NCBI GenBank assembly: GCA_004555155.1
Contig: SFJH01000002.1
Location: 1-64,000, forward strand
Source of the DNA: Clostridiales bacterium
GTDB taxonomy: Bacteria > Bacillota > Clostridia > Christensenellales > Aristaeellaceae
Direction: 5' to 3'
DNA length: 64,000 nucleotides
In this document: one piece after another, positions 51,543-60,642 of the stretch
How the letters are laid out: every line of letters starts with the position of its first letter
How positions within the stretch are numbered: position 1 is the stretch's first letter
The notes under the pieces: model-generated
What the model was told of the DNA's origin: nothing
What the model saw: the letters and a program-made list of their open reading frames with translations, nothing else
Database searches by the model: none
Made by a program: the position numbers and the translations under genes

Positions 51543-52898
51543 TCACACCGCCTCCGCTCGCCTGGGCATGCTTTGATCCAGCTTTCTGAAAAGCACGACA
51601 TACAGCGGAATCAGAATCACATCCGCCATCGTCCAGGCGAAGGGATTTGCAAAGCAGACCGCATCGAAGCCCAGCCAGGGCACCAGGAACAGTCCCATCG
51701 TCGCGCGGGCGAACAGCTCGAACGCGCCCGCCAGCATGGCCGCCTTGGAGAAGCCCACGCCCTGCAGCGCATTGCGCACCACGTAAATCAGCGCCAGCAC
51801 CGGATAGAACAGGCTGTTGAAGAACAGGAACTGCTGAACCTGCGCGATGATGCGCACCTCGCTTGCGTCGATGAACAGCAGCGCGATTTTGCCCGCCGAC
51901 GTCCAGTTGATCAGGAATCCCACCACGGAATAGCCCAGCAGCATCAGATATACCTGGCGAATGCCCCTGCGCACCCGGTCGATCTTGCCCGCGCCGTAAT
52001 TCTGCCCGGCGAACGTGGCAGTGGCCACGCCGAAGGCGTCCATCGGCGAAACGACCAGATTCTGCACCTTGGCCGCTGCGGAAACCGACGCGACCGCGTC
52101 CGCGCTCAGGCCGTTGACCGAGCGCTGCAGAATGATCGAGCCGATGGCCGTGATCGAAAACTGCAGGCCCATGGGCAGTCCCACGCCCAGCAGCCGGCGC
52201 ATCGTCGGCCCGTGGGGACGCAGATCCTCCCGGCTCAGATGGAGGATCGGGAACTTCTTCGCGATGAACGCCAGACAGCACAGGCCTGACACCAGCTGGG
52301 CGACCACCGTCGCAATCGCCGCGCCCTTCACGCCCACGGCAAAGGTCTTCACCAGCAGGATATCCAGCGCGATGTTCAGTACGCTGGAGAGAATCAGGAA
52401 GATCAGCGGCGTGCGGCTGTCGCCCAGCGAACGCAGAATGCCCGCCAGCATGTTGTACATCATCTGCGCGCCGATGCCCACAAAAATCCAGAACAGATAA
52501 TCGTAGGCGTCCTGCATCATGGCGGGCTGCGTGTCCATCACCGCGAGAATCTGCCGGGTAAACGCGCAGGTCACCAGCGTAATCACTGCGCTGAAGGCCA
52601 CGCCGATGTAGATGATGTTCGCCACGCACCGGCGCACGCCCGCCTCATCCCCCGCGCCGAAATCCTGAGCGACGGGAATCGCGAAGCCGGAGCAGGAGCC
52701 GAACACCATGCCCAGCACGAAAAATGTGATCGATCCCGTCGAGCCCACTGCGGCAAAGGCCGTCGTGCCGACGAACTGGCCGACGATGATGCTGTCGACC
52801 ATGTTGTACAGCTGCTGGAAGACCGTGCCCACCAGCAGCGGCAGACTGAACCGGAGCAGCTTTCCGGCGGAGCTTCCGGTCGTCATATCATGAACCAA
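51543..52898 (-). CDS. MATE family multidrug/cation antiporter
   Basis: About 451 residues, two MatE halves with about twelve membrane helices. HDMTTGSSAGKLLRFSLPLL is the typical N-terminal lead to helix 1. It is a second MATE carrier, distinct from the one at 9.8 kb. Start uncertain: a TTG at 52898 is spaced well from GGAGGT, while an ATG at 52913 contains that site and an ATG at 52886 is too distant. Precedes the GNAT gene. Confidence 0.9.
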   Translation of the reverse strand: MVHDMTTGSSAGKLLRFSLPLLVGTVFQQLYNMVDSIIVGQFVGTTAFAAVGSTGSITFFVLGMVFGSCSGFAIPVAQDFGAGDEAGVRRCVANIIYIGVAFSAVITLVTCAFTRQILAVMDTQPAMMQDAYDYLFWIFVGIGAQMMYNMLAGILRSLGDSRTPLIFLILSSVLNIALDILLVKTFAVGVKGAAIATVVAQLVSGLCCLAFIAKKFPILHLSREDLRPHGPTMRRLLGVGLPMGLQFSITAIGSIILQRSVNGLSADAVASVSAAAKVQNLVVSPMDAFGVATATFAGQNYGAGKIDRVRRGIRQVYLMLLGYSVVGFLINWTSAGKIALLFIDASEVRIIAQVQQFLFFNSLFYPVLALIYVVRNALQGVGFSKAAMLAGAFELFARATMGLFLVPWLGFDAVCFANPFAWTMADVILIPLYVVLFRKLDQSMPRRAEAV

Positions 52899-52949
52899 AC
52901 CATCCACCTCCATAGGGAATTGTCAGAAACTTCAGGATGATCGAATACT

Positions 52950-52977
52950 ATTTTATCCCCAGCGCCGGAAATTGCAA
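52950..52977 (-). promoter_or_regulatory. Promoter of the MATE-GNAT operon
   Basis: Minus-strand TTGCAA (52972-52977), 16-base spacer, TAAAAT (52950-52955). Confidence 0.5.
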
Positions 52978-53033
52978 TGGCTGTTTGATGATGATTGGAT
53001 GAATTGTGGATAAAATCCCTATCCAAAATCGTC

Positions 53034-53080
53034 AAAAAAATTCCTCCGCTGCGCACGTTTCGCGGAGGAATTGCATTTTT
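53034..53080 (-). terminator. Terminator of the threonine aldolase gene
   Basis: An 11-bp perfect stem (53039-53049 with 53062-53072); on the minus strand it is followed by T7. Confidence 0.85.
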
Positions 53081-53094
53081 GTCGCATGCTGCCG

Positions 53095-54138
53095 TCACAG
53101 CGCGCGGAGGTCGCCGATCAGCTGCGCCACGTCTTCCGGCCTCGTCGCCCAGCTGGTGCAAAAGCGCACCGCCGTATGCGTATCGTCCACCCGCTGCTGG
53201 ACGCTGAACGCATACTTCTTCTTCAGCACCGCCAGATGCGCGTCGGGCAGAATCGGGAACTGCTGATTGCTGGGGCTGTCCACCAGAAAGGGAACGCCCA
53301 TTTCGGTCAGCGCCTGTCTGAGCTCCATGGCCAGCGATACCGCGTGCCGGGACAGCTCCATGTACAGGCCGTCCCGGAACAGCTCGTCAAACTGCAGCCC
53401 CAGCAGCCAGCCCTTGGCCAGCATGCCGCCGTTCTGCTTGATGAAATAGCGGAAATCGGGCTTCAGCTCGTCGCGGACGATCACCAGCGCCTCGCCGAAC
53501 AGCGCGCCCTGCTTGGTGCCGCCAATATAGAACGCGTCGCACACCTCCGCGAGGAAGGCCAGATCCAGATCGTTTCCCGGCGCAGCCAGGCCGTAGCCCA
53601 GCCGCGCGCCATCCAGATACAGATACAGATTCCAATGGTCGCACACGCCGCGCAGCGCCAGCAGCTCGTTGCGGGTATAGACCGTGCCCAGCTCCGTGGA
53701 ATTGGAGATGTACACCGCCTTGGGCATCACAATGTGCTCCTTCTCGCTTCCCGAGAAGTATTCGCGGCAGTATTCCGAAATCTGTCCCGCATCCAGCTTG
53801 CCGGCTCTGCCGGGCAGCGTCAGCACCTTGTGGCCGCAGGCTTCCACTGCGCCGGTCTCATGCACGGCAATGTGGCCGGTGTCCGCGCTGATCACGCCCT
53901 GATAGGGCCGCAGCGCCGCGGAAAGGAAAGTGAAGTTCGTCTGCGTGCCGCCCACCAGGAAGTGCACGTCCGCCTTCGGCGCTGCGCAGGCTTTCTGAAT
54001 CCGCGCGCGCGCCGATTCACAGACCTCGTCCCTGCCGTATCCCGAGCGCTGAATCGTGTTTTCCTCCATCATCCGCTGAAGAATCCGCGGATGCGCGCCC
54101 TCCACATAGTCGCTGTTAAACCGAATCATGTTCATCAT
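53095..54138 (-). CDS. ltaE: Low-specificity L-threonine aldolase / beta-eliminating lyase
   Basis: A 347-residue fold-type I PLP enzyme that cleaves L-threonine or allo-threonine to glycine and acetaldehyde. The PLP lysine is K209 in YIGGTKQGAL; VGGTQTN, DTGHIAVHETGA and LYLDGARLGYG are family motifs. The start overlaps the end of the DUF523 gene by 23 bases. Which beta-hydroxy amino acid it prefers cannot be read from sequence. Confidence 0.9.
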   Translation of the reverse strand: MMNMIRFNSDYVEGAHPRILQRMMEENTIQRSGYGRDEVCESARARIQKACAAPKADVHFLVGGTQTNFTFLSAALRPYQGVISADTGHIAVHETGAVEACGHKVLTLPGRAGKLDAGQISEYCREYFSGSEKEHIVMPKAVYISNSTELGTVYTRNELLALRGVCDHWNLYLYLDGARLGYGLAAPGNDLDLAFLAEVCDAFYIGGTKQGALFGEALVIVRDELKPDFRYFIKQNGGMLAKGWLLGLQFDELFRDGLYMELSRHAVSLAMELRQALTEMGVPFLVDSPSNQQFPILPDAHLAVLKKKYAFSVQQRVDDTHTAVRFCTSWATRPEDVAQLIGDLRAL

Positions 54139-54586
54139 CCCATCTCAGTTGATTGATCAGTTCCCCAAGCTGCGATTCCCCGAAAACGCGGATGCCGTTT
54201 TCCTTGAACATCGCGGCCGTCATCCCGTCGCCCGGGCATTTTGTCCCTGAAAAGCTGCCGTCGTAGATCTCTCCGGAGCCACAGGACGGGCTGCGCTCCT
54301 TGAGCAGCGCATATTTCGCACCATAGAGCCGCGCAATCCGCAGCGCCTCCTCCGCACCGCGCTGAAACGCCTCGGTCACGTCCTCGCCCTCACGGTTCAC
54401 GACGCGGCCGCCAAGGCGCTCGGAGGGAGCACGGGGCGTCGTCATGCCGCCCAGCACCTCGGGACACACCGGAATCCATCCCCGCGCACAGGCCTCGTTC
54501 CGCACCGCTTCGTTCGCCGCGCTCCTCCCGTCATACCGGCAGCACACGCCCAGCAGACACTGGCTGATCACCACGCTTCGCTTCAT
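54116..54586 (-). CDS. DUF523 domain protein
   Basis: A 156-residue DUF523 protein with three conserved cysteine clusters, SQCLLGVCCRYDG, VCPEVLGGM and ERSPSCGSG, the pattern of a probable metal- or cluster-binding protein. Function unknown. GGGGAGGTG precedes the ATG at 54586. It forms an overlapping pair with the threonine aldolase gene. Confidence 0.88.
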   Translation of the reverse strand: MKRSVVISQCLLGVCCRYDGRSAANEAVRNEACARGWIPVCPEVLGGMTTPRAPSERLGGRVVNREGEDVTEAFQRGAEEALRIARLYGAKYALLKERSPSCGSGEIYDGSFSGTKCPGDGMTAAMFKENGIRVFGESQLGELINQLRWDDEHDSV

Positions 54587-54740
54587 CCCAGGCACCTCCC
54601 CACGCATGTCTCCCACTATCATACCACCAGCCCTCGCGATGTGTCAATATCGATCCGGCAGCGTTTTGGTTCCGCTCGAATTTGCGCTTCTTGTTCCGCG
54701 TTTATCCATAATTGCTCTTCCAAATTTTGTCTGAATGCGC

Positions 54741-54746
54741 TATAAT
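54741..54746 (+). promoter_or_regulatory. -10 box of the FGGY kinase gene
   Basis: TATAAT 69 bases before the start codon; a plausible but weak -35 (TTCCAA) lies 17 bases upstream. Confidence 0.45.
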
Positions 54747-54815
54747 GAACTCAAGTTGATGGAAATAAATGGCGCCTTCGCGCAGACGAACGCCATTCTC
54801 AGGAGGAATCGTCAC

Positions 54816-56414
54816 ATGAATATCGAACGCGTCCGGGAAGCCATTGTCCGCGGAAAGACTGTTCTGGGCATCGAGCTCGGCTCAACGCGCATCAAGGCCG
54901 TGCTGATCGACGAGCATCACACGCCCATCGCCTCGGGCAATCACGACTGGGAAAACCGTCTCGAAAACAACATCTGGACCTATGCGCTGGAGGACGTCTG
55001 GACCGGCCTGCAGGACGCCTATCAGCGGCTCGCGCAGGACGTGCGCGCGAAATACGGTGCGGAGCTGACCACCTTCGCCGCCATCGGCCTCAGCGCCATG
55101 ATGCACGGCTACATGGCCTTCGACGGCGACGGAGCTCTGCTCGCGCCCTTCCGCACCTGGCGGAACACCGTCACCGGCCCCGCAGCCGCAGAACTGACCA
55201 AACTGTTCAACTTCAACATTCCGCAGCGCTGGAGCATCGCTCACCTGCGCCAGTCCATGCTCAACGGCGAGGATCACATCTCCCGCATCCGGTATCTGAC
55301 CACGCTGTCCGGCTATGTGCACTGGAAGCTGACCGGCGAAAAGGTGATGGGCGTGGGCGAGGCCTCCGGCATGTTCCCCATCGACAGCCGCACCAACGAT
55401 TTTGACGCGGGCATGGTCGAAAAGTTCGACGCGCTGATCGCCCCGGAAAACCTTCCCTGGAAGCTTCTGGACATCCTGCCCCGCGTGCTGGTCGCCGGTG
55501 AACCCGCCGGCTGCCTGACCGCCGAGGGTGCAAAGCTGCTGGACGTCAGCGGCCGCCTGCAGCCCGGCGTCCCCCTCTGTCCCCCCGAAGGCGACGCCGG
55601 CACCGGCATGACCGCAACCAACAGCGTCTCCGTGCGCACCGGCAACGTCTCCGCCGGCACGTCCGTCTTCTCGATGGTGGTGCTGGAAAAGCCGCTCGCC
55701 AAGGTGCATACGGAAATCGACATGGTCACCACGCCCACCGGCAAGCCGGTCGCAATGGCGCACTGCAACAACTGCACCTCCGATCTCAACGCATGGGTCG
55801 GACTGTTCGGCGAGTTTGCCAGGCTCATCGGCGTGGAGCTCGACCCGAACGATCTCTACGGCAGCCTCTACCGCAAGGCGCTCGAGGGCGATCGCGACTG
55901 CGGCGGTCTGCTGGCCTACAACTACTTCTCCGGCGAGCACATCACCGGCTTTGAAGAGGGTCGGCCGCTGTTCGCCCGCACGCCCGACAGCCGCTTCACG
56001 CTGGCCAACTTCATGCGCGTGAACCTCTATTCGGCGCTGAGCGTGCTGAAGATCGGCATGGACATCCTTCTCAAGGAGGAGCACGTGCAGATCGACCGCC
56101 TGTTCGGCCACGGCGGCCTGTTCAAGACCAAGGGCGTTGGACAGCGCATCCTCGCCTCCGCCATCAACGCGCCCGTCTCCGTGCTGGAAACCGCCGGTGA
56201 AGGCGGCGCATGGGGCATCGCGCTGCTGGCCGCGTACATGGTCAGCCGCGCCGACGGCGAGACGCTGGACGACTATCTGGCCGGGCGCGTGTTCGCCGGC
56301 AAGCTGGGCGAGGAAATGCAGCCCGACCCCGCAGACGCCGCAGGCTTCCAGGCCTTCATCGACCGCTATGTCAGGGGTCTGCCCATCGAGCGCGCCGCGG
56401 TCGAAACGATGTAG
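54816..56414 (+). CDS. FGGY-family carbohydrate kinase
   Basis: A 532-residue sugar kinase of the FGGY family. Phosphate-1 motif reads [16 protein letters not shown], with Glu in place of the usual Asp; [11 protein letters not shown] and the C-terminal [19 protein letters not shown] (adenosine region) follow. FGGY enzymes phosphorylate pentuloses, ribulose, rhamnulose or glycerol; this subgroup is usually annotated loosely as xylulokinase-like. No pathway neighbours identify the sugar. Starts at 54816 after GGAGGAATCG. Confidence 0.85.
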   Translation: MNIERVREAIVRGKTVLGIELGSTRIKAVLIDEHHTPIASGNHDWENRLENNIWTYALEDVWTGLQDAYQRLAQDVRAKYGAELTTFAAIGLSAMMHGYMAFDGDGALLAPFRTWRNTVTGPAAAELTKLFNFNIPQRWSIAHLRQSMLNGEDHISRIRYLTTLSGYVHWKLTGEKVMGVGEASGMFPIDSRTNDFDAGMVEKFDALIAPENLPWKLLDILPRVLVAGEPAGCLTAEGAKLLDVSGRLQPGVPLCPPEGDAGTGMTATNSVSVRTGNVSAGTSVFSMVVLEKPLAKVHTEIDMVTTPTGKPVAMAHCNNCTSDLNAWVGLFGEFARLIGVELDPNDLYGSLYRKALEGDRDCGGLLAYNYFSGEHITGFEEGRPLFARTPDSRFTLANFMRVNLYSALSVLKIGMDILLKEEHVQIDRLFGHGGLFKTKGVGQRILASAINAPVSVLETAGEGGAWGIALLAAYMVSRADGETLDDYLAGRVFAGKLGEEMQPDPADAAGFQAFIDRYVRGLPIERAAVETM

Positions 56415-56479
56415 GATTCCTTCGGGCGGATTTTTCAAGAGTTTACACCCATTTAACGCTTTAGTTCGGTGATATGCCA

Positions 56480-56508
56480 TTGACAAATCCGCCCGGAATG
56501 TCTATAAT
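56480..56508 (+). promoter_or_regulatory. Promoter of the ABC importer leader
   Basis: TTGACA (56480-56485), 17-base spacer, TATAAT (56503-56508), perfect consensus. Confidence 0.9.
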
Positions 56509-56558
56509 TTTTAACATAGTATTTGAACCGGAAATACCGAAAGAGGAGGTTGTGGATC

Positions 56559-56735
56559 ATGACGACGTGCTGTACCTGCATCGTGAAATCCATTTCCTGC
56601 CCTGAGGTTTCCTGCAAGGCAGCGGTTTCTTACGCCTTTATGAACGCAGCCCGCTTTTTTAGCGCGCTGCGTTTTTACTTTTACGGCTTTTACCGCTTGC
56701 TCATCCGCCGTATGAAAGAAGAACAACCTTGCTGA
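56559..56735 (+). CDS. Putative leader peptide (58 residues, Cys- and Phe/Tyr-rich)
   Basis: An open frame with a GAGGAGG ribosome site nine bases before its ATG, lying about 45 bases downstream of the likely transcription start. The N-terminal part has five cysteines (Cys4, 5, 7, 14, 19). The later part is dense in aromatic codons, notably RFFSALRFYFYGFYR, six Phe and four Tyr in total, no Trp. Those codons fall in and after terminator 1. It may be a regulatory leader peptide, a real small protein, or both; the T-runs of the terminator partly account for the Phe codons. Confidence 0.55.
   Translation: MTTCCTCIVKSISCPEVSCKAAVSYAFMNAARFFSALRFYFYGFYRLLIRRMKEEQPC
56643..56676 (+). terminator. 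Leader terminator 1 (inside the small reading frame)
   Basis: Arms 56643-56654 and 56662-56673 pair in 11 of 12 positions, loop TTTTTTA, then TTTTT. Ribosome position on the small frame should affect it. Confidence 0.75.
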
Positions 56736-56750
56736 ACAAAGACGTTCATC

Positions 56751-56784
56751 AAAGCGGCTCTCTTTCAACGAGGGCCGTTTTTTT
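56751..56784 (+). terminator. Leader terminator 2 (before the importer genes)
   Basis: An 8-bp core stem (56755-56762 with 56770-56777, one G-T) extended by A-T pairs, then seven T. It ends 26 bases before the first binding-protein start. Confidence 0.8.
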
Positions 56785-56810
56785 GAGCAACCGACGAGGA
56801 GGTAACCGTT

Positions 56811-57761
56811 ATGCTCAAGCGATTCGCCCTTCTGTTGATTGTATCAATTCTGTGTCTGTCGCTCTGTCCGGCCCTCGCCGAAGGGCCGACATACCGCATC
56901 GGCATCTGCCAGCTGGTGCAGCACGACTCGCTGGACGCAGCGTCCCGCGGCTTCAGGGATGCGCTCGCCGCGCGCCTCGGCGATCAGGTTTCCTTTGACG
57001 AGCAGAACGCCTCCGGCGATCTCTCGGCCTGCGCGGCGATTGTCAATTCCTTCGTCGCCCAGGATGTGGATCTGATCCTCGCCAACGCCACGCAGGCGCT
57101 GCAGGTCGCCCACAGCGCCACCGCGGAGATCCCGATCCTCGGCGCTTCCATTACCGACTATCCCGCCGCGCTGGATCTGGACGAGTGGAACGGCGTGACC
57201 GGCATGAATGTTTCCGGCACCTCCGATCTGGCGCCGCTGGATCAGCAGGCTGCGCTGATTCAGGAGCTGTTTCCGGACGCCGTCAGCGTCGGACTGCTCT
57301 ATTGCTCCGCCGAGGCCAATTCCGTCTATCAGGTGGAAATCGTCCGCGAATGCCTGTCCGGCATGGGATACAGCTGCAGGGAATACGCTTTTGTCGATAC
57401 CAATGACGTCTTCTCCGTCGCCCAGAGCGCCTGCACCGGTTCCGACGTGCTCTATATCCCCACCGACAACACCGCCGCCTCCTGCACCGAGCTGATCCGC
57501 AACGTGGTCGAGACGTACGGCGTTCCGATCATCGCGGGAGACGAGGGCATTTGCGCGGGCTGCGGCGTGGCGACGCTCTGCATCGACTACTATGATCTGG
57601 GCTATGTCACCGGCGAAATGGCCTGGGACGTGCTGGTCAACGGCGCAGACGTTTCCACCATGCCCATCGGCTTCGCATCCAGCTTTTCGAAGAAGTACAA
57701 CCCCGAAATGTGCGCGCTGCTGAACGTCGCCATCCCGGAGGACTACGAGCCCATCGGCTGA
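56811..57761 (+). CDS. ABC transporter substrate-binding protein (ABC_sub_bind family), copy 1
   Basis: A 316-residue exported binding protein of the ABC_sub_bind (TrpX-like, PF04392) family. The opening RIGICQLVQHDSLDAASRGF, SVGLLYCSAEANSVYQ, LYIPTDNTAASCTELI and IAGDEGICAGCGVATL are typical. The signal peptide ends near PALA|E and lacks a clear lipobox, unusual for a Gram-positive binding protein. Family members take up aromatic amino acids in streptococci, but specificity is not fixed by sequence. Followed by a closely similar copy. Confidence 0.9.
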   Translation: MLKRFALLLIVSILCLSLCPALAEGPTYRIGICQLVQHDSLDAASRGFRDALAARLGDQVSFDEQNASGDLSACAAIVNSFVAQDVDLILANATQALQVAHSATAEIPILGASITDYPAALDLDEWNGVTGMNVSGTSDLAPLDQQAALIQELFPDAVSVGLLYCSAEANSVYQVEIVRECLSGMGYSCREYAFVDTNDVFSVAQSACTGSDVLYIPTDNTAASCTELIRNVVETYGVPIIAGDEGICAGCGVATLCIDYYDLGYVTGEMAWDVLVNGADVSTMPIGFASSFSKKYNPEMCALLNVAIPEDYEPIG

Positions 57762-57851
57762 TCCCCTCGCCTGGAACCATCACCCCTGCCTTTGCGCGGA
57801 GCGCATGGTTTTCAAATATACCAGGATCAATAACAACAGGAGGAAACCAAA

Positions 57852-58808
57852 ATGAAGAAACTGCTTGCTACCCTGATGGCAGCTCTGCTCTGCCTGTCCA
57901 TGATGGCCGTTCCGGCCATGGCCGATGAAGCCGCCTACAGCATCGGCATTTGCCAGCTGGTTCAGCATCCCGCGCTGGACGCCGCCACCCAGGGCTTCCA
58001 GGACGCTCTGAACGAGCTGCTGCCCGGCCAGGTGACCTTTGACGTTCAGAACGCCTCCGGCGATTCCGCCGTCTGCACCACCATCGTCAATACCTTCATC
58101 TCCAACAGCGTGGATCTGATCATGGCCAACGCCACGCCCGCGCTGCAGGCCGCCCAGGCCGGCACCGGCGACATCCCGATCCTCGGCACCTCCGTCACCG
58201 ACTACGCCACCGCGCTGGACATGTCCGACTGGACCGGCACCACCGGCATCAACATCTCCGGCACCTCCGACCTGGCTCCCCTGGATCAGCAGGCCGCGAT
58301 GCTGCAGGAGCTGTTCCCGGACGCCAAGGAAGTCGGCCTGCTGTACTGCTCTGCCGAGGCCAACTCCGTGTATCAGATTGAGGTCATCACCGGCTATCTG
58401 ACCGAGATGGGCTACAACTGCACGCCTTATTCCTTCACCGACTCCAACGACGTCGCCTCCGTCACCCAGAACGCCTGCGCGACCAGCGACGTGCTCTACA
58501 TCCCCACGGATAACACCGCCGCTTCCTGCACCGAGGCCATCCGCAACGTCGTCGAGCCCGAAGGCGTTCCGGTCATCGCCGGCGAGGAAGGCATCTGCTC
58601 CGGCTGCGGCGTCGCCACGCTGTCCATCAGCTACTACGACATCGGCTATGCCACCGGCAAGATGGCTTACGAGATTCTGGTCAACGGCGCCGACATCACC
58701 ACCATGCCCATCGAGTTCGCGCCCAATGTCACCAAGGAATACAACGCCGAGCTGGCCGAGATCCTGGGCGTGACCATTCCTGAAGACTACGTCGCCATCG
58801 GCGAATAA
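57852..58808 (+). CDS. ABC transporter substrate-binding protein (ABC_sub_bind family), copy 2
   Basis: A 318-residue paralogue of the preceding protein, matching it along its whole length (same GICQLVQH, GLLYCSAEANSVYQ and IPTDNTAASCTE stretches). Signal peptide ends AMA|D, again without lipobox. The codon bias is stronger than that of copy 1 (more GCC, ATC, ACC), suggesting high expression. AGGAGG precedes the ATG. Tandem duplication inside the importer operon. Confidence 0.9.
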   Translation: MKKLLATLMAALLCLSMMAVPAMADEAAYSIGICQLVQHPALDAATQGFQDALNELLPGQVTFDVQNASGDSAVCTTIVNTFISNSVDLIMANATPALQAAQAGTGDIPILGTSVTDYATALDMSDWTGTTGINISGTSDLAPLDQQAAMLQELFPDAKEVGLLYCSAEANSVYQIEVITGYLTEMGYNCTPYSFTDSNDVASVTQNACATSDVLYIPTDNTAASCTEAIRNVVEPEGVPVIAGEEGICSGCGVATLSISYYDIGYATGKMAYEILVNGADITTMPIEFAPNVTKEYNAELAEILGVTIPEDYVAIGE

Positions 58809-58818
58809 TCTGATGCCG

Positions 58819-58850
58819 AAAAGAGCAGCGGCTTCGGCTGCTGTTCTTTT
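58819..58850 (+). terminator. Intercistronic hairpin after copy 2
   Basis: A 10-bp stem (58823-58832 with 58837-58846, two G-T pairs), loop TTCG, then TTTT. Likely a partial terminator that leaves binding protein in excess over permease. Confidence 0.75.
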
Positions 58851-58879
58851 CACGTATTACGTACTTGGGGGAAAAGACA

Positions 58880-59800
58880 TTGAATTTCGTGACACTGCTA
58901 AACGCCATGCCCGGCGCGATCGCTCAGGGCCTCATCTGGGGCATCATGGCGATCGGTCTGTACATCACCTACAAGGTTCTTGATTACTCCGACCTGACCG
59001 TTGATGGCACAATGGCGACCGGCGGCGCGGTTTGCATCATGCTGATGATGAACGGCGTCAACGTATGGGTTGCCCTCGTCTGCTCTGTGATCGCAGGCAT
59101 GCTGGCGGGTCTGGTCACCGGCCTGTTTCACACCGCCATGGGCATCCCGCCGATCCTCGCCGGTATTCTCACCCAGCTGTCTCTGTATTCCATCAACCTG
59201 ACGATCATGGGCGGCAAGGCCAACCAGGCTGTCAGCGTCACGAAATACGATCTGATCGTCAGCTCCCGCTACGTCAGAGAGCTGTCCATCCAGAATCCGA
59301 TCTTCATCACGCTGATTTTCATCGTCGTGCTCATCGCGATTTTGTACTGGTTCTTCGGCACCGAGCTGGGCTGCTCGCTGCGCTCCACCGGCGCGAACGA
59401 GGCCATGTCCCGTGCGCAGGGCATCAACACCGGCCTGTGCAAGATTCTGGGCCTGATGATCGCCAACGGCATCGTGGCGCTGGCCTCCGCACTGTATTCC
59501 CACTATCAGGGCTTCGTGGACGTGAACATGGGCCGCGGCGCCATCGTCATCGGCCTGGCCTCCGTCATCATCAGCGACGTCATCTTCGGCCGGCTGTTCT
59601 CCAACTTCGCGCTGAAGCTGTTCGCCGTCGCGCTGGGCGCGGTGATCTACTACATCGTCATCCAGATCGTGCTCTGGCTGGGTCTGAACACGAACCTGCT
59701 GAAGCTGCTCTCGGCGCTGATCGTCGCGCTGTTCCTGGCGCTTCCCTATTGGAAGGGAAAGCTCCGCACCACCCGGAAAGGAGGTCGCAGCCATGCTTGA
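58880..59800 (+). CDS. ABC transporter permease (branched-chain/TrpY-like)
   Basis: A 306-residue permease of the BPD_transp_2 family with about eight membrane helices; the conserved loop RSTGANEAMSRAQGIN is the ATPase-contact region. It pairs with ABC_sub_bind proteins. A TTG at 58880 with GGGGGAA seven bases upstream is the better start; the frame opens at a TTG at 58865. Overlaps the ATPase gene by 8 bases. Confidence 0.9.
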   Translation: MNFVTLLNAMPGAIAQGLIWGIMAIGLYITYKVLDYSDLTVDGTMATGGAVCIMLMMNGVNVWVALVCSVIAGMLAGLVTGLFHTAMGIPPILAGILTQLSLYSINLTIMGGKANQAVSVTKYDLIVSSRYVRELSIQNPIFITLIFIVVLIAILYWFFGTELGCSLRSTGANEAMSRAQGINTGLCKILGLMIANGIVALASALYSHYQGFVDVNMGRGAIVIGLASVIISDVIFGRLFSNFALKLFAVALGAVIYYIVIQIVLWLGLNTNLLKLLSALIVALFLALPYWKGKLRTTRKGGRSHA

Positions 59801-60587
59801 TCTGATCAACATCCGAAAGACCTTCAATCCCAAGACGGTCAACGAAAAGATCGCGCTGAACGGCGTGGATCTGCACCTGAACGACGGCGACTTCGTCACC
59901 GTGATCGGCGGCAACGGCGCGGGCAAGTCCACCACGCTGAACGCCATCGCCGGCGTGTGGCCCGTGGACGAGGGCAAGATCGTGATCGACGGCATCGACG
60001 TCACGCCGCTGAGCGAGCATCGCCGCGCGGCGCTGCTGGGCCGCGTGTTCCAGGATCCCATGACCGGCACTGCCGCCACCATGCAGATTGAGGAGAACCT
60101 CGCGCTGGCCGCCCGTCGGGGGCAGGTTCGCCTGCTGCGCAGGGGCATCACGCGCGCAGAGCGCGAAGCCTATCGCGAGAAGCTCAGAATGCTGGGCCTC
60201 GGACTGGAAAACCGCATGACCACCAAGGTGGGACTGCTCTCCGGCGGCCAGCGTCAGGCGCTCACGCTGCTGATGGCCACGCTGAAGAAGCCCAAGCTGC
60301 TCCTTCTGGACGAGCACACCGCCGCCCTGGATCCGCGCACCGCGGACAAGGTGCTGCAGCTCTCCCGGCAGATCATCGAGGAGAACCACCTGATGACCAT
60401 GATGGTCACCCACAACATGCGCGACGCCATCGCCTACGGCAACCGCCTGATCATGATGCACGAGGGCAAGATCATTCTGGACATCAGCGGCGAGGAAAAG
60501 AAGCACCTCACCGTGGAGATGCTGCTGGAACAGTTCGCAAAGGCCAGCGGCGACGAGTTCGTCAACGACCGCGCGCTGCTCTCCTGA
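59793..60587 (+). CDS. ABC transporter ATP-binding protein
   Basis: A 264-residue ATPase: Walker A GGNGAGKST, signature LSGGQRQAL, Walker B LLLLDEHTAAL and H-loop MVTHNM. The fourth gene of the importer unit (two binding proteins, permease, ATPase). The DEHTAAL form of Walker B with His is typical of this importer subgroup. AAAGGAGG precedes the ATG. Confidence 0.95.
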   Translation: MLDLINIRKTFNPKTVNEKIALNGVDLHLNDGDFVTVIGGNGAGKSTTLNAIAGVWPVDEGKIVIDGIDVTPLSEHRRAALLGRVFQDPMTGTAATMQIEENLALAARRGQVRLLRRGITRAEREAYREKLRMLGLGLENRMTTKVGLLSGGQRQALTLLMATLKKPKLLLLDEHTAALDPRTADKVLQLSRQIIEENHLMTMMVTHNMRDAIAYGNRLIMMHEGKIILDISGEEKKHLTVEMLLEQFAKASGDEFVNDRALLS

Positions 60588-60600
60588 CCGCGCAAGATGC

Positions 60601-60636
60601 AAAACGGGATTCCCCAATCGGGGAATCCCGTTTTTT
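60601..60636. terminator. Bidirectional terminator after the ABC importer
   Basis: A 15-bp perfect stem (60601-60615 with 60620-60634), loop AATC, then T6 on the plus strand; AAAA on the other side serves the nucleotidyltransferase gene. Confidence 0.92.
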
Positions 60637-60642
60637 CGTTTG

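Noticed and set aside
56509..56810. T-box or known riboswitch before the ABC importer
   Set aside because: No specifier-loop/T-box sequence and no conserved aptamer motif could be found; the leader fits better as peptide-linked attenuation.
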